NCBI GenBank assembly: GCA_964367585.1
Contig: CAYIYH010000003.1
Span: 1 to 64,000, forward strand
Reading direction: 5' to 3'
Length of the DNA: 64,000 nucleotides
Source of the DNA: CAYJGJ01 sp964367585
Lineage (GTDB): Bacteria > Bacillota > Clostridia > Peptostreptococcales > Anaerovoracaceae
Both the position numbers and the translations under genes were made by a program. The notes beneath the pieces were generated by a model, which searched no databases, had not been told where the DNA came from, and worked only from the letters and a program-made list of their open reading frames with translations. Positions 44,060 through 52,352 of this stretch are shown here, in pieces. The first letter of the stretch is position 1. Each line of letters begins with the position of its first letter.

Positions 44060-46624
44060 CTAAATATAACTTTTTTCAGTTAGTATATTAATTGCTTTAT
44101 CTTTATTGGCAGTGCTTATCATCACGATTGGTCCTGTGCACCCCATTCCACTTTCTGCATAGATTCCTTCGTTCCAAAGTGCTTCAACTGCGTCTTCTAA
44201 ATCCATTACCTCTATTCCAGGAATTTGCTCTGTAACAGGCTCTTTTGCCGGTGCAGGTTTTGCAACTTCTTCTTTAGATGCAGCTTTGTTCGAATTCTTT
44301 ATGCTCTCGATTATTTCTTTTAGGCCTGCTTTGTTTGCACTTGCATACTCAGCCTTTGCGATGTCGAACCATTTTCCATTCACTAATGAAGTGGCATATT
44401 CGATTGCACCTGATATTACAGGAGCTCCCGATGCTCTAGAAAGGATCATAACTAGTTTATCATATCCTTCGCCTATTCCAGGACCATATCCGTATCCAGT
44501 AGATTCATAATTTCCACCACTAGTATATGCGGAGAACATCTTAACCATCAAGTTCCCTGTAAGTGCATCCATGACCATGATATCAGATGTTGCGCTCAAT
44601 AAGTCATTTCCTCTCATTACTATTCCGCCATCGTCTCTCACTGATTCAGCGAAATTAATGTCATAACCTCTCTTTTTTAGTTCCAATAGCGCTTTTTCGG
44701 CTTGTCTCGCACCGTCTATGTTCGCAATTCCTACTGTAGGAGACTTAACTCCCGATGCCTTCGCAGAAATAATACCTGCTATTGCATTTCTTACCATAGC
44801 CGCAACTCTATCTGTGTCGGATGTACCTGTCGTATTTGCAAGATATAGCTCTTTACCTTTAGAAGGAGTTATTATTCTACCTACTGTTGATACACCGATA
44901 GGGAAATTGTAGTGCATTGTAACAGCACCTGCAATATCGCCGCTTTTTAACATTCCTTCCATCTTAGCGTGGACATCTCCACCTTCAATCAATACGGCAG
45001 AATATCCTTTTTTTCTTGCCATTTCGATTCCTTGTTTGATATTGTCATCGCCATGTTCACTGCCTTCGTTAGCAACACCGATTACAGGGTTACTTCCCGC
45101 TGTTGAAATATTGATGCCTTGGGCGTTAAAGTCTGAAGTCGCTTCTGTGCAAGAGTCCTCTTTAGATGCTGCGCTTCCTTCATTTTTTTCTATCAAGAAG
45201 CTAACGCCGTCAAACAAGTTAGTCATTCTACCTAGGAACAAACTACCTTTACCGATTATCATCGCATTTTTTGTATCTCCTGCTTTGATAGAGTCAATAC
45301 AATGTCCGATATATGGAACTCCCGAAGGAATATGTCCTTGTGTTGGAGCCCAACCCATCATGCCATGTGTTTTTACGAAGTCTCCGATTTGAGCTCTTTC
45401 TAGTTCTCCACGTTTAACTCCAAGTGCTGCTATCATCTTGTAGTTTGCTTCCGGAACATCTCCTGCCCCTGCAGGTTTTGTGATATCAGGGTTTTGCATT
45501 TCTGGTGAGAATTTATCTATATCTGTTAATTTTAGATTTGCTCTGTCTAGTGGATCTGTCACAAGGCTACTGATTACTGCTTGTGGAGATGATCCTGTTC
45601 CAACATTATGTCTTCCGACAATATCAGTTCTAACAACTGGGCTTACTGAATCGTCTGCTGTTATTAATACTGCGAATCCTGCAACCACATCTTCCAGGAT
45701 AGGCATTTCTTTTTTAATATGGTCTTTACCATTCATTCCCAGTTTTGCAGTACAACCACCACCTGTTACTGCTACAGTCTTAAATGTACCTGCTTTAACT
45801 AGTGATGCTGCAGTGAGTATGGCATGAGAAGGTGCCGCACAGAATCCTCTAACGTCACAGCCAGTAGCATTGATAAAACCTGCAGTTTCAGCTGCTGCTT
45901 TTGCAAAGTTTCCACCACCACGTTGGTTCATGTCTCCACAAGCTTCTTCGCAACAGTCGATTACATATTCTACATCCTCTGCTGCAACTCCTGTAACTTT
46001 TACAAGGTTCAATAGTGACAATACGCTAGATGCTTTTGTAACAAGATTTTCTAATATAACATGAGAAGATAAATTCACGTCTACGTCATGCGCTTTTTTG
46101 ACCGCTCCTATGAGTTTACCACCATCATATAATGGTTCTGCATGCTCTTCTTCAACTAATGCCTTGATATCATCTTCACTGTCTTGATTTTTATCAAGAA
46201 TATCAGCCTTTTCTCCAGACAATAATGGATGAGCATTTAATTTTGCTTTTACTGATTCACTGAAACTTTTTTCAAGCTTTACTAGGTCAAATACGTCACA
46301 TATTTGCATAAGTCCATAAAATTCCGGTTGTGTTAGGATTTCTCCATGTTTGCCCACTGGTTTTGCATTTTCCGCCTTTTTGTCGAACCATGGTAATTCT
46401 ATTTTATCTAATTCGTTCGGAGTAATATTACCAATATATACTTGGTTAGGAATATAGTTTACTATTTCCTCATAGCTTCGTAGATATTTTGGTATATCCT
46501 TCAAATAATCCGAATCGGGATTTACTAATTTTTCTGTTGTTTGTGTAGTTCCTGCTGTCAATACCATATCAGGAGTAGCTGCTAACGTATATGCCGCTCC
46601 TTTTATTACCGCAAAATCGCTCAT
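44060..46624 (-). CDS. grdCD: Fused glycine reductase component C (GrdC-GrdD)
   Basis: 854 residues. Residues 1 to about 482 are GrdC (VIKGAAYTLAATPDMVL, GTTQTTEKLVNPDSDYL, thiolase-like Cys262 in RGFCAAPSHAIL, GWAPTQGHIPSGVPYIGH). After a linker, residues from about 510 are GrdD (PlsX-like; ANTTGTSDTDRVAAMVRNAI, GYGPGIGEGYDKL), then an Ala/Pro/Lys-rich linker and a final segment with Cys829 in ESGMGCTGPIVM, the place of the thiol reported to carry acetyl in GrdD. Component C turns the acetyl-selenoether on GrdA into acetyl phosphate. These are usually two adjacent genes; I see no stop between them. It is the last gene of the grd operon. Confidence 0.93.
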   Translation of the reverse strand: MSDFAVIKGAAYTLAATPDMVLTAGTTQTTEKLVNPDSDYLKDIPKYLRSYEEIVNYIPNQVYIGNITPNELDKIELPWFDKKAENAKPVGKHGEILTQPEFYGLMQICDVFDLVKLEKSFSESVKAKLNAHPLLSGEKADILDKNQDSEDDIKALVEEEHAEPLYDGGKLIGAVKKAHDVDVNLSSHVILENLVTKASSVLSLLNLVKVTGVAAEDVEYVIDCCEEACGDMNQRGGGNFAKAAAETAGFINATGCDVRGFCAAPSHAILTAASLVKAGTFKTVAVTGGGCTAKLGMNGKDHIKKEMPILEDVVAGFAVLITADDSVSPVVRTDIVGRHNVGTGSSPQAVISSLVTDPLDRANLKLTDIDKFSPEMQNPDITKPAGAGDVPEANYKMIAALGVKRGELERAQIGDFVKTHGMMGWAPTQGHIPSGVPYIGHCIDSIKAGDTKNAMIIGKGSLFLGRMTNLFDGVSFLIEKNEGSAASKEDSCTEATSDFNAQGINISTAGSNPVIGVANEGSEHGDDNIKQGIEMARKKGYSAVLIEGGDVHAKMEGMLKSGDIAGAVTMHYNFPIGVSTVGRIITPSKGKELYLANTTGTSDTDRVAAMVRNAIAGIISAKASGVKSPTVGIANIDGARQAEKALLELKKRGYDINFAESVRDDGGIVMRGNDLLSATSDIMVMDALTGNLMVKMFSAYTSGGNYESTGYGYGPGIGEGYDKLVMILSRASGAPVISGAIEYATSLVNGKWFDIAKAEYASANKAGLKEIIESIKNSNKAASKEEVAKPAPAKEPVTEQIPGIEVMDLEDAVEALWNEGIYAESGMGCTGPIVMISTANKDKAINILTEKSYI

Positions 46625-46734
46625 TTTTCACCTCATTTTTTATTAGAGAACATTCATTCGCCCTCACATATCATTTAATACTATATATTTTATATGCGTA
46701 TTTGCTATGCATTTATTTCATTTATTTTAACAAA

Positions 46735-46756
46735 TGGGCGAGCTTACACTCGCCCA
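46735..46756 (-). terminator. Hairpin after grdA
   Basis: TGGGCGAG-CTTACA-CTCGCCCA, eight bases after the grdA stop, followed by TTTGTTAA. It may reduce rather than end transcription into grdCD. Confidence 0.65.
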
Positions 46757-46763
46757 CTATAGA

Positions 46764-47234
46764 TTAGAATTTTGAGTATTGTTCTCTAATAGAGCTCATT
46801 TCTGATACTATATCGTCAACATCCAAAACCATCTCCATCATGCTTATTTGTTCATCATAGACACTTTCGTCTATTTCAGCTTTAACTGGTGGTTCACAAA
46901 CATGATAAACTGCGAGTCCCAACGAGACTCCTGTCAATGGCCCAGCGTAAGTTGGATCACCAGCAGTTACAGTTTCAGCAGCTAATCCAGCTGCTTCACC
47001 TTCAGCTGCACCTAGTACTACTACTAGATTTTCAGCTCCATACTGTTCTGCGAAATCCTTAACTCTCTTTTGGTTTTCTAGGTCCATTGCTCCTGCCGCC
47101 GTTCAGACGAAGCACTCCGTCGAGGAAAATATTGTCTCTCCACCGGCAGTTTTTATGCATTCTTCTATAGCTGGTCCAGGAATTCCATCCCTATCGCCAA
47201 TGACTATAACCTTTTTGTCTTTTAATATTGCCAT
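46764..47234 (-). CDS. grdA: Glycine reductase component A (selenoprotein GrdA)
   Basis: 156 residues with the TGA at 47103-47105 read as selenocysteine (residue 44) in ECFVUTAAGAMDLENQ, the family signature. GrdA carries the carboxymethyl group from component B and hands acetyl to component C; thioredoxin re-reduces it. It opens ILKDKKVIVIGDRDGIPGPA. RBS GGAGG seven bases before the ATG at 47234. Reading only the part after the TGA would give a 107-residue protein without its active site. It serves both GrdB/GrdE pairs in the window, as no other grdA is present. Confidence 0.97.
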
Positions 47235-47402
47235 CACTATTCCTCCTTTCCATTATGATTCGTAGTGAATTACAAAGTTTATTTCTAAGCTACGTAATTC
47301 GCTGTATTTGTATTATTAACCTATAACCGAATGAGCTGATTTAACTCGTTTGGTTAATACCATTAAGAATTAAATGCTCAATTGGTTATGTCAAATTGAA
47401 AG

Positions 47403-47720
47403 TTAGATATATTTTTGGATCATAGCCTCGATATTTTCGGCAGTCGCATCTTCTTTGACTAATTCTTCAATTTTTTCGCCACCCTTGTATATCGCAATTA
47501 CAGGAAGACCCATAATTTTTTGACCAATTGCTAGTCTTCTTGCTTGTGTTGTGTTTAGCTTGCAAAATTTTATCTTGTCTCCGTATTTTCCAGACAATTC
47601 CATTACGTGTGGCATTAAAGCTTCACAAGGAACACATCCATCACCAAAAAAGTCTACTAAGACGACTCCGTCCGCTTTTAAAACTTCCTCTTCGAATGTT
47701 ACTTTATCACATGTTACCAT
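47403..47720 (-). CDS. trxA: Thioredoxin of the glycine reductase operon
   Basis: 105 residues; active site DGCVPCE (Cys29, Cys32) in place of the common WCGPC, a form typical of glycine-reductase thioredoxins. cis-Pro is in IMGLPVIAIYKGG. It passes electrons from TrxB to GrdA. RBS AGGAG. It sits between trxB and grdA. Confidence 0.93.
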   Translation of the reverse strand: MVTCDKVTFEEEVLKADGVVLVDFFGDGCVPCEALMPHVMELSGKYGDKIKFCKLNTTQARRLAIGQKIMGLPVIAIYKGGEKIEELVKEDATAENIEAMIQKYI

Positions 47721-47899
47721 TTTTTTCTCCTATTTATACAATATAAAACCTTTTAGTACTTACATAATAAACGATTAATCACATGATACCATTTTTATTT
47801 GCGCATTTCAAGAATACAAAATGAACTTTATGTTCACTTTGACTCACATATTACATTCACGTTTTTAAGATGTGCAATATGGTTCATAATGATTAATTT

Positions 47900-48832
47900 T
47901 TACTCGTTTTCTTCTATGTATTTCTCCGCTTGGACCGCTGCAATTGCACCGTCTGCCGCTGCTGTGACAACTTGTCTTAGGCTTTTCACACGAATATCTC
48001 CCGCAACGAATACACCAGGAACACTTGTCTTCATGTTTTCATCAGCAACAATATATCCATTTTGCATTTCCATTTTGCCTTCGAATATCTTTGACAAAGG
48101 AGCAAATCCTATGAAAACAAATACTCCAAATGTACCATCTTCTTCGTCTGCAAATATTTCTTTTCTTTCGCCTGTCTTGACATTTTCTACAATCATAGAC
48201 TCTAGCAATCCGTCACCTTTTAATTCTTTGATGACAGAGTCCCACATGAAATCTATCTTTGGATTTGCTTTTGCTTTTTCTTGAATAGATTTCGCAGCTC
48301 TGAGTTCATCTCTTCTATGGATTATAGTAACTTTTCTTGCGAACTTAGTAAGATACATAGCTTCTTCCACTGCAGAATCGCCGCCGCCGACGACGTATAC
48401 TTCAAAATCTTCAAAAAACGCAGCATCACAAGTTGCACAGTATGAAACACCTTTTCCGGTAAATTCCTTTTCTCCAGGGCATCCTATATGTATTGGAGTT
48501 GCGCCTGCAGCAATAATAACTGTTTTAGCTTGGTAGCTTTCTTTTTTACACTTGATTGTCTTGACAGGGCCTTCTAGATCCATGTCTTCTACAGTATCAA
48601 AAACTTTCTCAGCACCAAAATGCGAAGCTTGTTCTGACATTCTTTTTATTAGTGATGGTCCAGATTCTTCATCTATTCCACCTGGATAGTTTTCGATTTC
48701 TGACGTTTGTACGATCTGTCCACCGTCTTTATCTCTTTCAATAATCAATGTAGACATTCTTGCCCTACCTGCGTATAGTCCAGCAGAAAGACCTGCAGGA
48801 CCCGCACCGATTATTATTATATCGTATACCAT
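47900..48832 (-). CDS. trxB: Thioredoxin reductase
   Basis: 310 residues, FAD/NAD(P)H fold: IIIIGAGPAGLSAGLYAGRA, redox pair YCATCDAAFF (Cys132, Cys135), second Rossmann VYVVGGGDSAVEEAMYL, and VPGVFVAGDIR. It reduces the thioredoxin next door. RBS GAGGAG. The 180-base gap to trxA holds a TGAAC-TTTAT-GTTCA hairpin and room for a promoter. Confidence 0.95.
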   Translation of the reverse strand: MVYDIIIIGAGPAGLSAGLYAGRARMSTLIIERDKDGGQIVQTSEIENYPGGIDEESGPSLIKRMSEQASHFGAEKVFDTVEDMDLEGPVKTIKCKKESYQAKTVIIAAGATPIHIGCPGEKEFTGKGVSYCATCDAAFFEDFEVYVVGGGDSAVEEAMYLTKFARKVTIIHRRDELRAAKSIQEKAKANPKIDFMWDSVIKELKGDGLLESMIVENVKTGERKEIFADEEDGTFGVFVFIGFAPLSKIFEGKMEMQNGYIVADENMKTSVPGVFVAGDIRVKSLRQVVTAAADGAIAAVQAEKYIEENE

Positions 48833-48886
48833 TAATTTTCTCCTCTACTTTAACAAATTATGAAAGCTAAATAATCTTGCTATATT

Positions 48887-50197
48887 TTATTCAAATATTG
48901 TTTGTTTGTCAACAGGTGAAGATAGAGCTTCTAGTGCTTTTTCTACGATTTTGCGTCGAAGTGCTTTTTCTTCTTCCATCGAAATAGTTGGTTTTCCAAA
49001 TGGATGAGGTATTGCAATTGCAGGAACTATTCTATTTGCACCTACTGTCAATGAAATAGGAGTTACAGTACAAACGTGTACTACAGGTATACCCGCTCTT
49101 TCAATTTCTTTTACCATCGTTGCGCCGCAACGAGTACAAGTTCCTCAGGTAGATGTTAGGATAACTGCATCCACTCCGTCATTTTTAAGTTTTGATGTAA
49201 ATTCAGTTGCAAATTCTCTAGAAGAAGCTACAGATGTACCGTTTCCTGTTGTAGTGTAAAACAGATTATGCAAAGATCCGATTACTCCCTCTTTTTCCAT
49301 GTCTCTGAGTACATCTACTGGCAATACTCTGTCTGCATCCTTGTTTGCATATACTGGGTCATATCCACCGTGGGCAGTTTCGTATTCACCTTCTAACAAG
49401 TCATTTACACCAGCTATATCATATTCTCCATAGTGTGAAGCACTTGAACTTTCGATATTATCAGGGTTACCTATTGGAACTATTCCGCCTGAAGTCACTA
49501 ATGCAACTTTTGCTTTTTTCATATCAGCAATAGGTTGTGCAGGTTCTACCCTATCAAAATTCGGCATAGGATATTCTGTAGTGTATGGCTTTCCTGATAT
49601 TTTGTTTAGAAGCATATTTACAGCTCTCTTAGAGCCTCTTTCTTCTTCGAAGAAGTTAACACGAACATCGTTAGGCAAGTATCCTTCTTCTACTGAAGCT
49701 CCTACAGCCTCTTTTTTTGCAAGTTTTAATGCGAGTGATACCATCTTTGGAACAGCATCTTTCATTCCTACCGCACTATTTTTTGTAGCGATAGTGTATA
49801 CTTGATTCTTGTACATGTCTGCACCAGGATTCTCTTCATACATACCTGTCAAAGAAGGGATTCCTAATTCTTCTTGCACTAATGTAGCTACAGTACCGCA
49901 TGCTACACCATAACGTCCTGCATTGAATGCAGGTCCTGCAATGAATATATCAGGTGATTGTGATTTTACCATTTCTAGTATCGTTGCTTTTGCTTCCTCA
50001 AGATTTTCATTAAAATATGAATCTCCGCAAACAATTGTTGCAACTATTTCCGCCTCGTCTCCGAATTGAGTTTTGAATGCAAGACCAGGTCCGACAACTT
50101 CTCCCACACGGAGCTCAGCCTTATAGTCTGCTTTTTCTTCACCACCTATGTTGGCGAAAAATTGGTTTATATAATGGACGACTTTAATTTTTCCCAT
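48887..50197 (-). CDS. grdB: Glycine reductase component B, selenoprotein GrdB
   Basis: 436 residues with the TGA at 49145-49147 read as selenocysteine (residue 351) in LTSTUGTCTRCGATM. It opens KVVHYINQFFANIGGEEKAD. It removes the amino group of glycine with the GrdE pyruvoyl group. The TGA is followed by CGTTGC-GGC-GCAACG, a SECIS-like hairpin that is identical in the paralogue at 17891. The operon (grdX, grdE, trxB, trxA, grdA, grdCD, glycine riboswitch) marks this copy as the glycine-specific one. Confidence 0.96.
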
Positions 50198-50215
50198 TTT
50201 ACTTCTTTATCCTTT

Positions 50216-51499
50216 CTATCTTGCACTAAGTTTATTAAATCCAAGTTCATTAGTTGCACCTGTTATTACTTGCAACTCAACTTCCAAACTACCATCTGCT
50301 TTAAGAGTATGCTCGCTTGCTCCTGCAATTTTTGTAACATAATCCATAGTTCCAATAACCTTGTCAAGTTTTGGAAGAATAACAACCTCGTTTGCATTTC
50401 CTCCTGTAACAACTGCATCAGCTGCTGGATCCGCATCTGCAAGCGACTGAGACTTACCGTCTCTACCTGCATATTCATCGGTAATAATAACTGTTTTGAC
50501 GCCTACGTCTTCGATTTTTTTACAGTTCATAATCAAGTCTGCATCAGGGTTTCCGAAACCTTCTTGAGAAATTATTACAGCATCAAGGTCTAACATTTTG
50601 CACATTTTTGCCGTCCAGTCTGACGAACGGTGCTTGTCTGCTAGATAAACGTTCTCGTTAGTTATTAGTTGACAAACAAAATTCAATGTTTTACCATGCT
50701 CTGCAAATAAATCACACACTACAGGATTGTTTAAGTGATGATAAGTTGTGTTTTTGTCACATGCAGATACACAGTTACCAGATACGATAGCACCATCAAA
50801 GACTTCTGTAGGATTCATGATAGTAGAAAGAGTGTTTTTTGCATCAACACCATATACGTATGTATCATGCAATAAGCCTTGGCTTTGAAGCATTTGAACA
50901 TAAGCAACTCTAGGTAAATCAGGATACATTTCCTTACCTTCCATTATAGAAGGAGTTTCATATGTAATAGTTTCATCAGGCGTAATGTTTCTAGCTAGTT
51001 CACCTAAGTATGTTGCAACCTTAAATCCAGCTATTCTAACAATTTCTTCATAATCATATGGCTCGATATTGTCCACAGGTGTGCATACCATTACCAAGTT
51101 GTTTAATTTAGAAAAAGGAGTATATTTTGCGCCTTCCCCTGTCATGTCTATTATTCCTTCTTGGAAACCTACGATTTTACCAGCTGTGACTACCGCCATG
51201 TTTTTTAGTGCAATAGTTTTACCTTCACCTACCGCATCGACTTTTGCGATAACTCCTGGGAAAATTCCGCCTTTTCCTTCGACTTTAACACGTGGCTCTA
51301 TTACATCCTTTACAGGTGTAATTCTCACAGATTCTCCGGGTTTTGCTATATCAAATTGTACACCCGCTAATTTTTCCTCTTTAAGAACTATTGCTTCCAA
51401 TTCTTCCTTTGAAACATACAGGACACCTTTTTCAACTTTACTTTGCGAAGCAAATTGAATATCTGTAATAAATACATGTCCTACTTCTAACTTTACCAT
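50216..51499 (-). CDS. grdE: Glycine reductase component B proprotein GrdE
   Basis: 427 residues from MVKLEVGHVF; GAGGAGG seven bases before 51499 excludes the longer frame. The cleavage site is VSGNCVSACDKNTTYHHL with Cys243 becoming the pyruvoyl group of the beta subunit. Flanking blocks VRITPVKDVIEPRVKV and MLQSQGLLHDTYVYGVD are standard. Its gene is 18 bases before grdB. Confidence 0.95.
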   Translation of the reverse strand: MVKLEVGHVFITDIQFASQSKVEKGVLYVSKEELEAIVLKEEKLAGVQFDIAKPGESVRITPVKDVIEPRVKVEGKGGIFPGVIAKVDAVGEGKTIALKNMAVVTAGKIVGFQEGIIDMTGEGAKYTPFSKLNNLVMVCTPVDNIEPYDYEEIVRIAGFKVATYLGELARNITPDETITYETPSIMEGKEMYPDLPRVAYVQMLQSQGLLHDTYVYGVDAKNTLSTIMNPTEVFDGAIVSGNCVSACDKNTTYHHLNNPVVCDLFAEHGKTLNFVCQLITNENVYLADKHRSSDWTAKMCKMLDLDAVIISQEGFGNPDADLIMNCKKIEDVGVKTVIITDEYAGRDGKSQSLADADPAADAVVTGGNANEVVILPKLDKVIGTMDYVTKIAGASEHTLKADGSLEVELQVITGATNELGFNKLSAR

Positions 51500-51595
51500 A
51501 CGTATTCCTCCTCTTTTTTTATCAATACCCCACATTCTCGATGTGATATATTCAGAAATATAGTCTATATATATTGTGTTTACACACGTTTTGAA

Positions 51596-51979
51596 TCAAA
51601 GTCTATCGGCAGATGCTATTGCACTTGAAATCAAATCAAAATCTATCAATTGGAAATCTCTATATACTTTTTCATTATATTCGCCTCTTTTATCTTGAAA
51701 CTTATCGCAGGATAATAGTGCACTCTCAATCATACTAAGGGATTGCTCATCGAGGCCGCTGTATTTCGTACTTATCATTATAGATTTATATGGCGTTTCC
51801 TTTGGTTTGAGACTGCCTGATAGGGGATGGGAAAGAAGCTTTGCACCTTTATGCACTTCATCTCGAACCTTTTTCAATACATCTTCATATGAACCATTAA
51901 TATACTCTATATTTTTTTTTTCTTTCAAACTTTCGAATGTTAGAGGATTATTGGTGATTATGATATAGTCCGTTTTCAA
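51596..51979 (-). CDS. grdX: GrdX family protein
   Basis: 127 residues of the small family that heads many grd operons; its role is unknown. Family marks are DYIIITNNPL, AKLLSHPLSGSLKPKETPYK and a middle SIMISTKYSGLDEQSLSMIE. The start is TTG with AGGAGAG seven bases away. It is the first gene after the glycine riboswitch. Confidence 0.88.
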   Translation of the reverse strand: MKTDYIIITNNPLTFESLKEKKNIEYINGSYEDVLKKVRDEVHKGAKLLSHPLSGSLKPKETPYKSIMISTKYSGLDEQSLSMIESALLSCDKFQDKRGEYNEKVYRDFQLIDFDLISSAIASADRL

Positions 51980-52065
51980 TATTCTCTCCTAAATTAAATA
52001 AACCATAGAGATGCAATTATTATGCTGCGGTAAAGTGAGATAAAACACGCATTTTTTTACATTAA

Positions 52066-52110
52066 TAAAAAAAGGAGTAAAAAAATGCTGTCTAACATTT
52101 ATTCACTCCT
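52066..52110 (-). terminator. Attenuator hairpin of the glycine riboswitch
   Basis: On the minus strand AGGAGTGAATAAATG pairs with CATTTTTTTACTCCT, followed by seven T. It lies between the aptamer and grdX, where glycine binding could prevent it from forming. Confidence 0.75.
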
Positions 52111-52129
52111 CCCGTATTTGAAATATCTA

Positions 52130-52250
52130 TTATTCCAAGTTTCGGAATGCAGTCCCTTTTCTAATCCATTTGCCTGAAAGATTCACATGACACTAAATTC
52201 ATGCTTGCCTCTTCGGCGCTTCTTTAACGAAGACTCTCTTAGAAATCATC
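52130..52250 (-). promoter_or_regulatory. Glycine riboswitch (gcvT motif), single aptamer
   Basis: The minus strand shows the conserved core GCGCCGAAGAGGCAAGC, a P3 stem GCATGA/TCATGT, and GAATCTTTCAGGCAAATGGA, all hallmarks of the gcvT aptamer. Only one aptamer is seen; after it ATTCC-GAAACTT-GGAAT forms a small helix where a second aptamer would often be. A terminator follows, so it most likely switches the grd operon on with glycine. Confidence 0.88.
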
Positions 52251-52292
52251 AACCCGCTTTATTTTATATAGTTTTACTTTCAACTCGCAGAT

Positions 52293-52321
52293 ATTATACA
52301 TAATCATATAATCTAATGCAA
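52293..52321 (-). promoter_or_regulatory. Sigma-A-type promoter of the grd operon
   Basis: On the minus strand TTGCAT (52321-52316), 17 bases, TATAAT (52298-52293). It is just upstream of the riboswitch and overlaps no gene. Confidence 0.75.
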
Positions 52322-52352
52322 GCACTTTTTGCATAAATTTGTTATAAATATA

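Noticed and set aside
46764..47087. A separate 107-residue protein
   Set aside because: It is the part of GrdA after its selenocysteine; ECFVUTAAGAMDLENQ spans the join.
52251..52352. Second (tandem) glycine aptamer upstream of the first
   Set aside because: No second GCCGAAG or CAGGCAAA core; the region holds the promoter instead.
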